Shown in pieces: positions 7,794 through 14,986 of a stretch of DNA of 15,257 bases (its first letter is position 1; every line of letters begins with the position of its first letter). The DNA is from Chitinophaga pinensis (GTDB lineage Bacteria > Bacteroidota > Bacteroidia > Flavobacteriales > Flavobacteriaceae), in NCBI GenBank assembly GCA_943324925.2, contig CALPNL020000027.1, positions 1 to 15,257 on the forward strand, given 5' to 3'. A model generated the notes under the pieces. That model made no database searches and was not told where the DNA came from. It saw only the letters and a list, made by a program, of their open reading frames with translations. The position numbers and the translations under genes were made by a program.

Positions 7794-7818
7794 AAACCGT
7801 CTAATAAAGACGGTTTTT
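7792..7818. terminator. Bidirectional terminator between the GH3 gene and clpX
   Basis: A perfect 11-bp stem, AAAAACCGTCT (7792-7802) with AGACGGTTTTT (7808-7818), closes an AATAA loop. The stem ends in A/T runs on both sides, so it yields a U-tract in either direction. The left arm begins inside the GH3 stop codon (7791-7793) and the right arm ends 7 bases before the clpX stop, so one hairpin can serve both convergent genes. Confidence 0.92.
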
Positions 7819-7825
7819 ATTTTCT

Positions 7826-9055
7826 TTAAGACGCTATTTCCAAGCGTTTCAACAAGTTTTTACTCAAGGTATGTTGCGCATATTCTTTATCAATATCCAA
7901 CGTTTTTTCGTCAGAACTTGGCAAATCGTACATCGCATCAGTAAGAATCGCTTCACATAAAGAACGTAATCCACGAGCACCTAATTTATATTCTAACGCT
8001 TTATCTACAATAAAATCTAACGCTTCGTCTGTAATATTAAACGCCACTTCGTCCATTAAAAACAACTTTTTATATTGCTTAATTAAAGCGTTTTTAGGCT
8101 CTGTTAATATGGCTCTCAACGTTTCTCTATCTAAAGGATCCATGTGAGTTAATACCGGCAAACGACCAATGATTTCAGGAATCAATCCAAAATCTTTGAT
8201 GTCTTTTGGAATAATATATTGTAATAAATTGTCTTTATTGATATTGTCGGCATTTTTAGAAGTACTGTAACCCATCGCTTGACGGTTCAATCTTTTGGAA
8301 ATAATTTTTTCAATTCCATCAAAAGCACCTCCGGCAATAAACAATATATTTTGGGTATTTACTTCTACAAATTTTTGATCTGGGTGTTTTCTACCTCCTT
8401 TTGGCGGCACATTCACTACCGTTCCTTCTAGCAATTTTAATAGCGCTTGTTGCACGCCTTCACCAGAAACATCACGAGTGATTGATGGGTTATCTCCTTT
8501 ACGGGATATTTTATCAATTTCGTCAATAAAAACAATTCCTCTTTCGGCTTTGGCAACATCATAATCGGCCGCTTGAAGAAGGCGAGTTAATATACTTTCC
8601 ACATCTTCTCCTACATAACCAGCTTCGGTTAATACAGTTGCGTCAACAATTGCTAACGGAACATCTAGCATTTTTGCAATGGTTTTGGCAACCAATGTTT
8701 TTCCAGTTCCTGTTTGGCCCACCATAATAATATTGGATTTTTCAATCTCCACTTCATCTTCTACTTCTTGTTGCATCAATCGTTTATAATGATTGTAAAC
8801 TGCAACCGCCATTACTTTTTTGGTTTGTTCTTGACCGATAACATATTTATCTAGAAAAGCACGAATTTCTTTAGGTTTTCTAAGAACTAAATCGCCTACA
8901 TTAGATTTTATATTAGATTTTAATTCCTCAACCACAATGCCATTTGCTTGCTCAATGCATTTATCACAAATGTGCGCGTCTATTCCAGCAATCAATAAAT
9001 TGGTTTCTGGTTTTTTTCTTCCACAGAAGGAACATTCTAATTTTTCTTTTGCCAT
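7826..9055 (-). CDS. clpX: ATP-dependent Clp protease ATPase subunit ClpX
   Basis: ClpX is the hexameric AAA+ unfoldase that feeds tagged proteins into ClpP. The 409-aa chain is of normal length. It has the N-terminal C4 zinc-binding domain (C8, C11, C30, C33), Walker A GQTGTGKT at 113-120 (K119), and Walker B with D178-E179. The pore loop is GYVG (147-150) and the RKH loop is at 222-224. Other marks are an arginine-finger region GRLP near 298 and the sensor-2 motif LGARGLR at 358-364. At 261-263, where the ClpP-docking IGF tripeptide is expected, this protein has MGY. It is the last gene of tig-clpP-clpX, 87 bases after clpP, and ends at the terminator shared with the GH3 gene. Confidence 0.98.
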   Translation of the reverse strand: MAKEKLECSFCGRKKPETNLLIAGIDAHICDKCIEQANGIVVEELKSNIKSNVGDLVLRKPKEIRAFLDKYVIGQEQTKKVMAVAVYNHYKRLMQQEVEDEVEIEKSNIIMVGQTGTGKTLVAKTIAKMLDVPLAIVDATVLTEAGYVGEDVESILTRLLQAADYDVAKAERGIVFIDEIDKISRKGDNPSITRDVSGEGVQQALLKLLEGTVVNVPPKGGRKHPDQKFVEVNTQNILFIAGGAFDGIEKIISKRLNRQAMGYSTSKNADNINKDNLLQYIIPKDIKDFGLIPEIIGRLPVLTHMDPLDRETLRAILTEPKNALIKQYKKLFLMDEVAFNITDEALDFIVDKALEYKLGARGLRSLCEAILTDAMYDLPSSDEKTLDIDKEYAQHTLSKNLLKRLEIAS

Positions 9056-9063
9056 TTTATTTT

Positions 9064-9130
9064 AGTAGCAAAGTTGAAAGATTTAAAGTAGCAAAGGAAG
9101 AAACTCTGAACCCTTGAACCTTAAGGCCTT
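9064..9130. repeat. Degenerate 7-8 base repeats in the clpP-clpX gap
   Basis: A perfect 10-base direct repeat, AGTAGCAAAG, occurs at 9064-9073 and 9087-9096. The stretch between reads as 7-8 base units each ending in AAAG. Next to it, TGAACC occurs at 9107-9112 and 9115-9120 with an 8-base period. The block ends in the palindrome AAGGCCTT (9123-9130). No ORF or clear terminator accounts for this sequence. Confidence 0.55.
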
Positions 9131-9142
9131 TAAACTTAATAT

Positions 9143-9814
9143 TTATCTTCTCAAAACTTCATCAATCATTCCGTACTCTTTAGCTTCATCGGCAATCATC
9201 CAATAATCGCGTTCAGAATCCATATGCACTTTTTCAAATGATTGCCCTGAATGCTTAGAAATTATTTGATATAATTCATCTTTTAGCTTTAGCATTTCAC
9301 GCAAGTTGATTTCCATATCGGTAGCAACTCCTTGCGCTCCACCTGAAGGTTGGTGAATCATTACTCTTGAATGAGGTAATGCCGAACGTTTTCCTTCCGC
9401 ACCAGCGCACAATAAAACAGCTCCCATTGAAGCAGCCATTCCTGTACAAATGGTAGCTACATCAGGCTTAATGTATTGCATGGTATCGTAAATTCCTAAT
9501 CCAGCGTATACGCTACCACCGGGAGAATTGATATAAATTTGTATGTCTTTTGAAGAATCTGCACTTTCTAAGAACAACAATTGAGCTTGAACGATATTTG
9601 CAATTTGATCGTCAATTCCTGTTCCCATGAAGATAATTCTATCCATCATTAATCTAGAAAAAACATCCAATTGAGAAACGTTCAAATGGCGTTCTTCAAT
9701 AATATAGGGAGTCATCCCTTTTGGCGTCATTGCATTCACAAGTTTATCGTAATACAAATTATTAACTCCTTGATGCTTTGTTGCAAACTTCTTAAATTCG
9801 TTAGAGTAATTCAT
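9143..9814 (-). CDS. clpP: ATP-dependent Clp protease proteolytic subunit ClpP
   Basis: ClpP is the self-assembling serine peptidase barrel of ClpXP. The 223-aa chain includes an N-terminal extension of about 30 residues before the conserved core; in the family such segments are often removed by self-cleavage. The catalytic triad is visible: S129 in MAASMGA, H154 in MIHQPSGG, and D203 in ERDYWM. The oxyanion-hole glycines are in NSPGGSV (97-102). The ATG at 9814 begins MNYSNEFKKF. It lies between tig and clpX on the same strand, the standard gene order. The 152-base gap to tig holds a hairpin and a possible -7 element, so clpP may be partly uncoupled from tig. Confidence 0.98.
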   Translation of the reverse strand: MNYSNEFKKFATKHQGVNNLYYDKLVNAMTPKGMTPYIIEERHLNVSQLDVFSRLMMDRIIFMGTGIDDQIANIVQAQLLFLESADSSKDIQIYINSPGGSVYAGLGIYDTMQYIKPDVATICTGMAASMGAVLLCAGAEGKRSALPHSRVMIHQPSGGAQGVATDMEINLREMLKLKDELYQIISKHSGQSFEKVHMDSERDYWMIADEAKEYGMIDEVLRR

Positions 9815-9857
9815 TTTTTTATTATTAATAAGTTTAATATATTGTCTAGATTCTTCA

Positions 9858-9865
9858 CAAAGTTA
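9858..9865 (-). promoter_or_regulatory. Possible -7 element upstream of clpP
   Basis: On the minus strand this reads TAACTTTG, an exact TAnnTTTG match 43 bases before the clpP ATG. No TTG lies at the right distance upstream; the nearest gives a 26-base spacer. It is therefore only a weak candidate for an internal promoter that would let clpP and clpX be made separately from tig. Confidence 0.3.
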
Positions 9866-9885
9866 ATGCAAAGCGTTAAATAAAA

Positions 9886-9915
9886 GAGTGCCAAAAAAAT
9901 AATTTTCTGACACTC
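9886..9915 (-). terminator. Possible terminator or attenuator hairpin between tig and clpP
   Basis: On the minus strand GAGTGTC (complement of 9909-9915) pairs with GGCACTC (complement of 9886-9892). This 7-bp stem has one T-G pair, a 16-base A/T-rich loop, and TTTTATTTA after it. The long loop and broken T-run suggest partial rather than full termination. It begins about 50 bases after the tig stop and would act before clpP. Confidence 0.45.
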
Positions 9916-9966
9916 AAATATAATTCTTTTTTATTGTTTATCAATTAAGACTTACTAATCTAGGAT

Positions 9967-11292
9967 TTATTCTCCGTAAAATGCGGCAATAAATTCAGGG
10001 TAAGTTACTTTCTTTTCTTTAGCATTTGCTTTTTCTTTGAAAAGTAGTAATAGTTTTTCCCCTACCACTTGATCAGATAGTTTTTTAACTTCCTCTTGAT
10101 TTGCCAATACTCTAGCTACAATTCCTTGAACCTCTTCATCTGTAGGATTCATTTGTCCAAATTGCGCCATTTGTTGTCTGATTGACTTAGCCGTGAATTC
10201 TTTCAAATCTTCAAATGTAACTTGGATGTTTGATTGGCTTAACGCTCTTCCTTCAATCAATTGGTAACGCAATCCTTTTTCAGATTTCTCGTACTCAATT
10301 GCTGCTTCTTCAGCAGATAATTTTTTCTCCCCAACCGTTTGCAACCATCTTTTCAAGAAATCTGCAGGTAAATCAAATTTCGTATTTTCAACTAAGAAAT
10401 TAGTTACATCAGTTAACAATTTTTGATCTGCTTGTTGAGCAAATTGTAATTCAGCATCTTCTTTAATTTTAGCTTTTAAATCCGCTAATGAAGATACTGT
10501 TCCAGGTCCGAAAAGTTTATCAAATAATTCTTGATTCAATTCAGCTAGTTCGGTTCCGTTGCTACTTTCAATAGTAAAATCAACATCAATTGCTAAACCA
10601 TGCACTTCATCATGACCTACTTTTAAAACGTCCATTAATTGATGATCGTCATCAAAAAGCCCTTTTGTATTTACAGTTACCACGTCACCCGCTTTTTTTC
10701 CTACAAATTTAGCTCCTGTTTTTTTATCTTTAAAAATAGAAATATTGAACGTGTAAGGGGCATTAATTCCATGTTCAGCATTGGTAAAAGTTCCTGTTAT
10801 ATCTGAACTTTCTTCAACAACTGTTTGAGGAATTGGAGTTCCAAATTGTTTTTGTATGCGAACCACTTGCTCATCAATTAACTTGTCATCAGCGGTTACA
10901 ACATATTTAATAATGTTATTTTTAGCCTCAAGATCTAAATCGAAATTTGGAACTAATCCAATTTCGTATTCAAATTCCATTTCTTCATCATCCCATGGAA
11001 AATCAGTATTTTCTTTTGCTAATGGAGTACCAAGTAAATTCAAACGCTCTGATTGAATGTATCTTTCCAATGCCAAGTCAACCACTTTTTTTACTTCTTC
11101 AATTTTAATTGCTCTTCCGTATTGTTTTTCAACTAAATCTCTAGGCACAGCACCTTTTCTAAATCCTTTTACTGTTGCCAATGGCATTTTTTCATTGATT
11201 CTTTTTTGTACTTGTCCTTTGTAATCCATGTGAACTACTTTCAAAACAATTACTTCATTTACAGCATTTATTGCTACTCTTTTGATATCCAT
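9967..11292 (-). CDS. tig: Trigger factor (ribosome-bound chaperone)
   Basis: Trigger factor binds the ribosomal tunnel exit and shields new chains. From the ATG at 11292 the protein has 441 aa. The ribosome-docking signature GFRKGAVP falls at 43-50, in register with the E. coli loop. The central region (about 150-240), where the FKBP-type prolyl isomerase domain should lie, is recognisable in layout but quite divergent. The C-terminal part is helical and charged, as expected for the substrate-cradling arms. A TTG 12 codons upstream (11328) could extend the frame, but it overlaps the predicted -7 element, so it would not be in the transcript. First gene of tig-clpP-clpX. Confidence 0.95.
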   Translation of the reverse strand: MDIKRVAINAVNEVIVLKVVHMDYKGQVQKRINEKMPLATVKGFRKGAVPRDLVEKQYGRAIKIEEVKKVVDLALERYIQSERLNLLGTPLAKENTDFPWDDEEMEFEYEIGLVPNFDLDLEAKNNIIKYVVTADDKLIDEQVVRIQKQFGTPIPQTVVEESSDITGTFTNAEHGINAPYTFNISIFKDKKTGAKFVGKKAGDVVTVNTKGLFDDDHQLMDVLKVGHDEVHGLAIDVDFTIESSNGTELAELNQELFDKLFGPGTVSSLADLKAKIKEDAELQFAQQADQKLLTDVTNFLVENTKFDLPADFLKRWLQTVGEKKLSAEEAAIEYEKSEKGLRYQLIEGRALSQSNIQVTFEDLKEFTAKSIRQQMAQFGQMNPTDEEVQGIVARVLANQEEVKKLSDQVVGEKLLLLFKEKANAKEKKVTYPEFIAAFYGE

Positions 11293-11325
11293 TTTCTTTC
11301 TTATTTTCTTAATAAAATTGGGTTG

Positions 11326-11356
11326 CAAAAATATAATTTTTTTACGACCTAAACAA
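11326..11356 (-). promoter_or_regulatory. Bacteroidota-type promoter for tig-clpP-clpX
   Basis: On the minus strand TTG (complement of 11354-11356), a 20-base spacer, and TATTTTTG (complement of 11326-11333) match the Bacteroidota consensus. The predicted start near 11319 gives a leader of about 27 bases before the ATG at 11292. This excludes the upstream TTG as the tig start. Confidence 0.62.
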
Positions 11357-11454
11357 GTTTAATAATTCTGAGTGTATATATTAAAAATAGGATTTAAAAA
11401 AATAATTAAAAATGCTCTTATTAGTTTCTTACATTAACATAATATAGTACTTTA

Positions 11455-12624
11455 GTGCCTCGAAAATTATTACCATTGAGCACCTCGTTTTCATTCAAAA
11501 TATTTACTTCAACTTCAGAATTTCCAGGTAATTGGAACGACTTTTCTGCGAATAATATTTTCTTTTCAAAAGAGTATTTGCATATTTTAGAAGTTTCATC
11601 ACCAACTAATATCTCAAGTAATTTTATTGGATTATTCCAAAATGATAAATTAGTTGGCGTTGCCTTAACGCAATTCAACAATTTAAGTTTGGTGAATTCT
11701 TATGGCGAAAGAGATAATTGCATTAAAAATAAAATTAGAACATTTGTTTTCAAAAATTTTAGTTCCAATGTGCTTGTAGTTGGAAACAATACTTTGACAG
11801 GGCAAAATACACTATGTTTTTCTGAAGAAGTTCCAACGAAAGACTTAATTAATTTACTCTATGAAGCGGTCGAGGAATTGCAAAGACAGATCCAGAAAAA
11901 AGGGCAAAAAGTTCATCTAGTGATTTACAAAGATTTTCCTGAAATGCAAATTCCATTATTCGAATTGCCTAAATTTAATTCGTTTTACAAATTCACTACC
12001 CAGCCCAATATGGTTTTTTCTATCAAAGAACAATGGAAAACTTTTGATGATTATGTAACTGATTTAACTAAAAAATACCGTGACCAATTTAAACGAGCTC
12101 GTAAAAAATCAGAAGGAATTACCAAACGTAAATTTTCACTAGAAGACATTGAAAATAATAAAGGCCGAATAGTCGAATTGTATTTAAATGTTGCTGAAAA
12201 AGCCCCTTTCAATACTTTTTTCTTAAATGACAATCATTTTGAAATTTTCAAAAAAGCGTTGAATGATAAATTCTTATTTTACGGTTATTTTAAAGAAGAG
12301 ACTTTAATTGGTTTTAACACCTTAATAAAAAATGGAAATGATATAGACACCTACTTTCTAGGTTATGATGAAAAATGCCAAAGAGAGAGAATGTTGTATT
12401 TGAATATGCTTTACGACATGATTGCCTATTCAATTAATAAAGGTTATAGAAGAATTATTTTTGCTCGTACTGCTCTTGAAATTAAAAGCTCCGTTGGAGC
12501 AAATCCTGAGGTTTTATATGGTCTAATGAGGCATAATAACCGTTTCATTAATTTATTTATACCAAAATTATTTAATTTTTTTGAACCAAAAATGGAATGG
12601 ACAGAAAGAAATCCTTTTAAATAA
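11455..12624 (+). CDS. GNAT/FemAB-like acyltransferase of unknown substrate
   Basis: The open frame encodes 389 aa. I recognise no specific gene. The second half (about 195-355) looks like the GNAT-type fold of the Acetyltransf_6 and FemAB-like groups: a basic helix TKKYRDQFKRARKK (205-218), a strand pair FLFYGYFKEETLIGFNTLI (273-291), a following YFLGYDEK segment, and a long helix into GYRRIIFA. The first half also has GLFQNDKLVGVALTQF, a similar strand-turn-strand, which suggests a two-lobe protein. No signal peptide or membrane segment is visible. There is no suitable ATG: the frame is open from 11443, the earliest usable start is GTG at 11455, and TTG at 11476 is the alternative. No clear promoter was found. 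The stop codon lies two bases from that of the convergent ABC-F gene. Confidence 0.7.
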   Translation: MPRKLLPLSTSFSFKIFTSTSEFPGNWNDFSANNIFFSKEYLHILEVSSPTNISSNFIGLFQNDKLVGVALTQFNNLSLVNSYGERDNCIKNKIRTFVFKNFSSNVLVVGNNTLTGQNTLCFSEEVPTKDLINLLYEAVEELQRQIQKKGQKVHLVIYKDFPEMQIPLFELPKFNSFYKFTTQPNMVFSIKEQWKTFDDYVTDLTKKYRDQFKRARKKSEGITKRKFSLEDIENNKGRIVELYLNVAEKAPFNTFFLNDNHFEIFKKALNDKFLFYGYFKEETLIGFNTLIKNGNDIDTYFLGYDEKCQRERMLYLNMLYDMIAYSINKGYRRIIFARTALEIKSSVGANPEVLYGLMRHNNRFINLFIPKLFNFFEPKMEWTERNPFK

Positions 12625-12626
12625 AA

Positions 12627-14534
12627 CTATAACCTGTCAATTTCTTCCTGAACTACTTCCCAATCAAAAAGTAATTGTTCTAAATTCGCTTTCTTTTTAT
12701 TATATGCAACAAAAAAGTCGGCATTTTCAATGTGCTTGTCATAATTTGAAGCCACCATTTTATCGTCGTTTTGAATGTCAATTTCCAATTGTTTAATTTG
12801 ACTTTCAATTTTACTCAAACGGTTGTAAAGCGACTTATTTTTCTTTTGGTCTTCGTAGGAAGTTTTGTTATTTTCTTTAGAAGAATCTTGTTTTGCAACA
12901 TCTTTTTTCTCCACTTCACGCATGTTTTCCAAATTGCGTTGTTCAAGGAAATAGTTAACATCACCCAAGTATTCTTTAATTTTTTGGTCTTTAAATTCGT
13001 AAACTAAATTAGACATTCCTTGAAGAAAATCCCTATCGTGAGATACCAATAAAAGCGTGCCTTCGTATTTTTGTAATGCGGCTTTAAGTACGTTTTTGGA
13101 TTTAATATCCAAGTGATTCGTAGGCTCATCCATTACCAAAACATTAATCGGCTGCAACAATAATTTACATAAAGCCAATCGGTTTCTTTCTCCTCCAGAA
13201 AGTACTTTCACTTTTTTCTCCACATCATCACCACGGAATAAAAAGGAACCCAACATATCGCGAACTTTAGATCGATTGGTGTCATTGGCAGCGTTTTCCA
13301 TGGTTTGAAGCAACGTGATTTCTCCATCTAAATATTCCGCTTGATTTTGAGCAAAATAACCCACTTGCACATTATGACCCAATTTGATCGCACCTTGAAA
13401 TTCAAACTCATTTACTATTGCTTTAATAAATGTGGACTTTCCTTGACCATTTTGTCCGACAAAAGCTATTTTACTTCCGCGTTCAACCAATAGAGAAATG
13501 TCTTTTAAAATAGTTTTATCACCATAACTCTTAGTTACTTTTTCAGCTTCAATAACTACTTTTCCGGGAACTTTTGATACTGGAAAAGAAATATTCATAA
13601 CCGAATTATCATCCTCATCCACTTCAATTCGTTCTACTTTATCTAGCTTTTTGATCAGGGATTGTGCCATCGAAGCTTTGGAAGCTTTAGCACGAAACTT
13701 CTCAATTAGTTTCTCTGTTTCTTCAATTTTCTTGGCCTGATTTTTTTGGGTTGCCAATTGTTTCTCGCGAATTTCATGACGCAATTCTAGATATTCAGAA
13801 TATGGTTTATTGAAATCGTAAGCTTTTCCAAGAGAAATTTCGATGGTTCTATTCGTTACATTATCCAGAAACATTTTATCGTGTGATACAATTACCACTA
13901 CTCCAGGATAATTTCTCAAGAAGCTTTCTAACCAAATAATACTTTCAATATCCAGGTGATTCGTAGGTTCATCAAGAAGTAAAACATCATTAGCTTGTAA
14001 TAACAGTTTGGCCAATTCAATTCTCATTCTCCAACCACCAGAAAAAGTTTCCGTTTGATTATTGAAATCTTCTCTTTTAAATCCTAATCCAAGTAGAATT
14101 TTTTCAGTGTCACCTACATAATTATAACCGCCTAATAATTCAAATCGATGTGTAAAATCGGATAGATCTTCAATGATTTGGCTGTATTCATCACTTTCAT
14201 AATCGGTTCTGGTTACCAACAGATGGTTAATTTGCTCCAGCTTTTTCTCAACAATTTTAATTTCTGTAAATGCCTCATAGGCTTCTTCCAAAACGGTTCT
14301 TCCTTGTTCAAAATCTATATCTTGACGAAGAAAACCTAACCTCACTTCTTTTTCTTGTGAAATCACACCAGAATCGGGAGCAAAATCTCTAGCTAATATT
14401 TTTAACATGGTCGATTTTCCAGCGCCATTTTTCCCTACCAGACCCACTCGGTCACCAGCACCCAAACGAAAGGTCACTTCTTCAAATAAATAGGTACCTC
14501 CAAAAGAAACTGATAAGTTATGAATATTAAGCAT
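12627..14534 (-). CDS. ABC-F family ATPase (Uup/YdiF-like)
   Basis: This 635-aa soluble protein has two ABC ATPase domains and no membrane segments, the ABC-F layout. Domain 1 has Walker A GKNGAGKST at 34-42 (K40), signature SGGWR at 165-169 and Walker B LLLDEP at 185-190 (E189). Domain 2 has Walker A GQNGQGKS at 360-367 (K366), signature SGGER at 446-450 and Walker B with E470. Between them is the basic, helical linker (about 250-305) that in ABC-F proteins reaches the ribosomal tRNA sites. A C-terminal charged coiled coil (about 560-635) resembles that of Uup and YdiF. Such proteins act on ribosomes; some protect against antibiotics. This one looks like a housekeeping type, but sequence reading alone cannot settle that. 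Divergent from DUF983. Confidence 0.93.
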   Translation of the reverse strand: MLNIHNLSVSFGGTYLFEEVTFRLGAGDRVGLVGKNGAGKSTMLKILARDFAPDSGVISQEKEVRLGFLRQDIDFEQGRTVLEEAYEAFTEIKIVEKKLEQINHLLVTRTDYESDEYSQIIEDLSDFTHRFELLGGYNYVGDTEKILLGLGFKREDFNNQTETFSGGWRMRIELAKLLLQANDVLLLDEPTNHLDIESIIWLESFLRNYPGVVVIVSHDKMFLDNVTNRTIEISLGKAYDFNKPYSEYLELRHEIREKQLATQKNQAKKIEETEKLIEKFRAKASKASMAQSLIKKLDKVERIEVDEDDNSVMNISFPVSKVPGKVVIEAEKVTKSYGDKTILKDISLLVERGSKIAFVGQNGQGKSTFIKAIVNEFEFQGAIKLGHNVQVGYFAQNQAEYLDGEITLLQTMENAANDTNRSKVRDMLGSFLFRGDDVEKKVKVLSGGERNRLALCKLLLQPINVLVMDEPTNHLDIKSKNVLKAALQKYEGTLLLVSHDRDFLQGMSNLVYEFKDQKIKEYLGDVNYFLEQRNLENMREVEKKDVAKQDSSKENNKTSYEDQKKNKSLYNRLSKIESQIKQLEIDIQNDDKMVASNYDKHIENADFFVAYNKKKANLEQLLFDWEVVQEEIDRL

Positions 14535-14563
14535 TAATTAAGATTTTATTAAAATTGTATGAT

Positions 14564-14571
14564 TAAATTTG
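14564..14571 (+). promoter_or_regulatory. Possible -7 element upstream of the DUF983 gene
   Basis: TAAATTTG at 14564-14571 is an exact TAnnTTTG match 34 bases before the ATG at 14606. There is no TTG at 17-20 bases upstream; that region is TTTTATT. It is only a -7 candidate. Confidence 0.38.
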
Positions 14572-14605
14572 CACACCGAAAGTGGTAATTTAAAATTTTT
14601 TGCAA

Positions 14606-14986
14606 ATGTTAAAAAAAGGATCCAAATTAAATAGTATTTTAACAGGAAGTTGTCCTAAATGTCAAAATGAAAGCATGTATAAGGAAAAAAACATGTTTAA
14701 ATTGACTAAAATATTATCAATGAATGAGTATTGTGGACACTGTGGATTGAAATACCAAATTGAACCTTCCTTTTTTTACGGCGCAATGTATGTAAGTTAC
14801 GCTTTGAATGTAGCAATGGGTGTTGCTGCTTTTATAATATCTTATGTGTTTTTTAATTCTAGTATGAAGCAAGCTTTTATTGCAATTATTATTTCTATGA
14901 TAGTTGCTTTCCCTTATGTAATGAGATTGTCTAGAAATATTTATATCAATATGTTTGTGAATTACGACGAGGATTTTAAACAATAA
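14606..14986 (+). CDS. DUF983 small membrane protein
   Basis: This 126-aa protein fits DUF983. Two CxxC pairs (C16/C19 in SCPKCQ and C43/C46 in YCGHCG) form a probable zinc ribbon at the cytoplasmic N-terminus. The highly conserved GLKYQIEPSFFYGAMYVSYAL segment (47-67) leads into two hydrophobic helices (about 59-83 and 88-107). The C-terminus is short and acidic. Function is unknown. I use the ATG at 14606; a TTG two codons upstream would add only two residues. It is divergent from the ABC-F gene, and its stop codon abuts the stop of the convergent oxidoreductase gene. Confidence 0.9.
   Translation: MLKKGSKLNSILTGSCPKCQNESMYKEKNMFKLTKILSMNEYCGHCGLKYQIEPSFFYGAMYVSYALNVAMGVAAFIISYVFFNSSMKQAFIAIIISMIVAFPYVMRLSRNIYINMFVNYDEDFKQ

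Noticed and set aside
11421..11681. Minus-strand open frame of 86 codons over the start of the GNAT-like gene
   Set aside because: It overlaps the longer plus-strand frame, has no recognisable motif, and its composition looks like a reverse reading of the real gene. The odd non-ATG start of the plus-strand gene made this worth checking.
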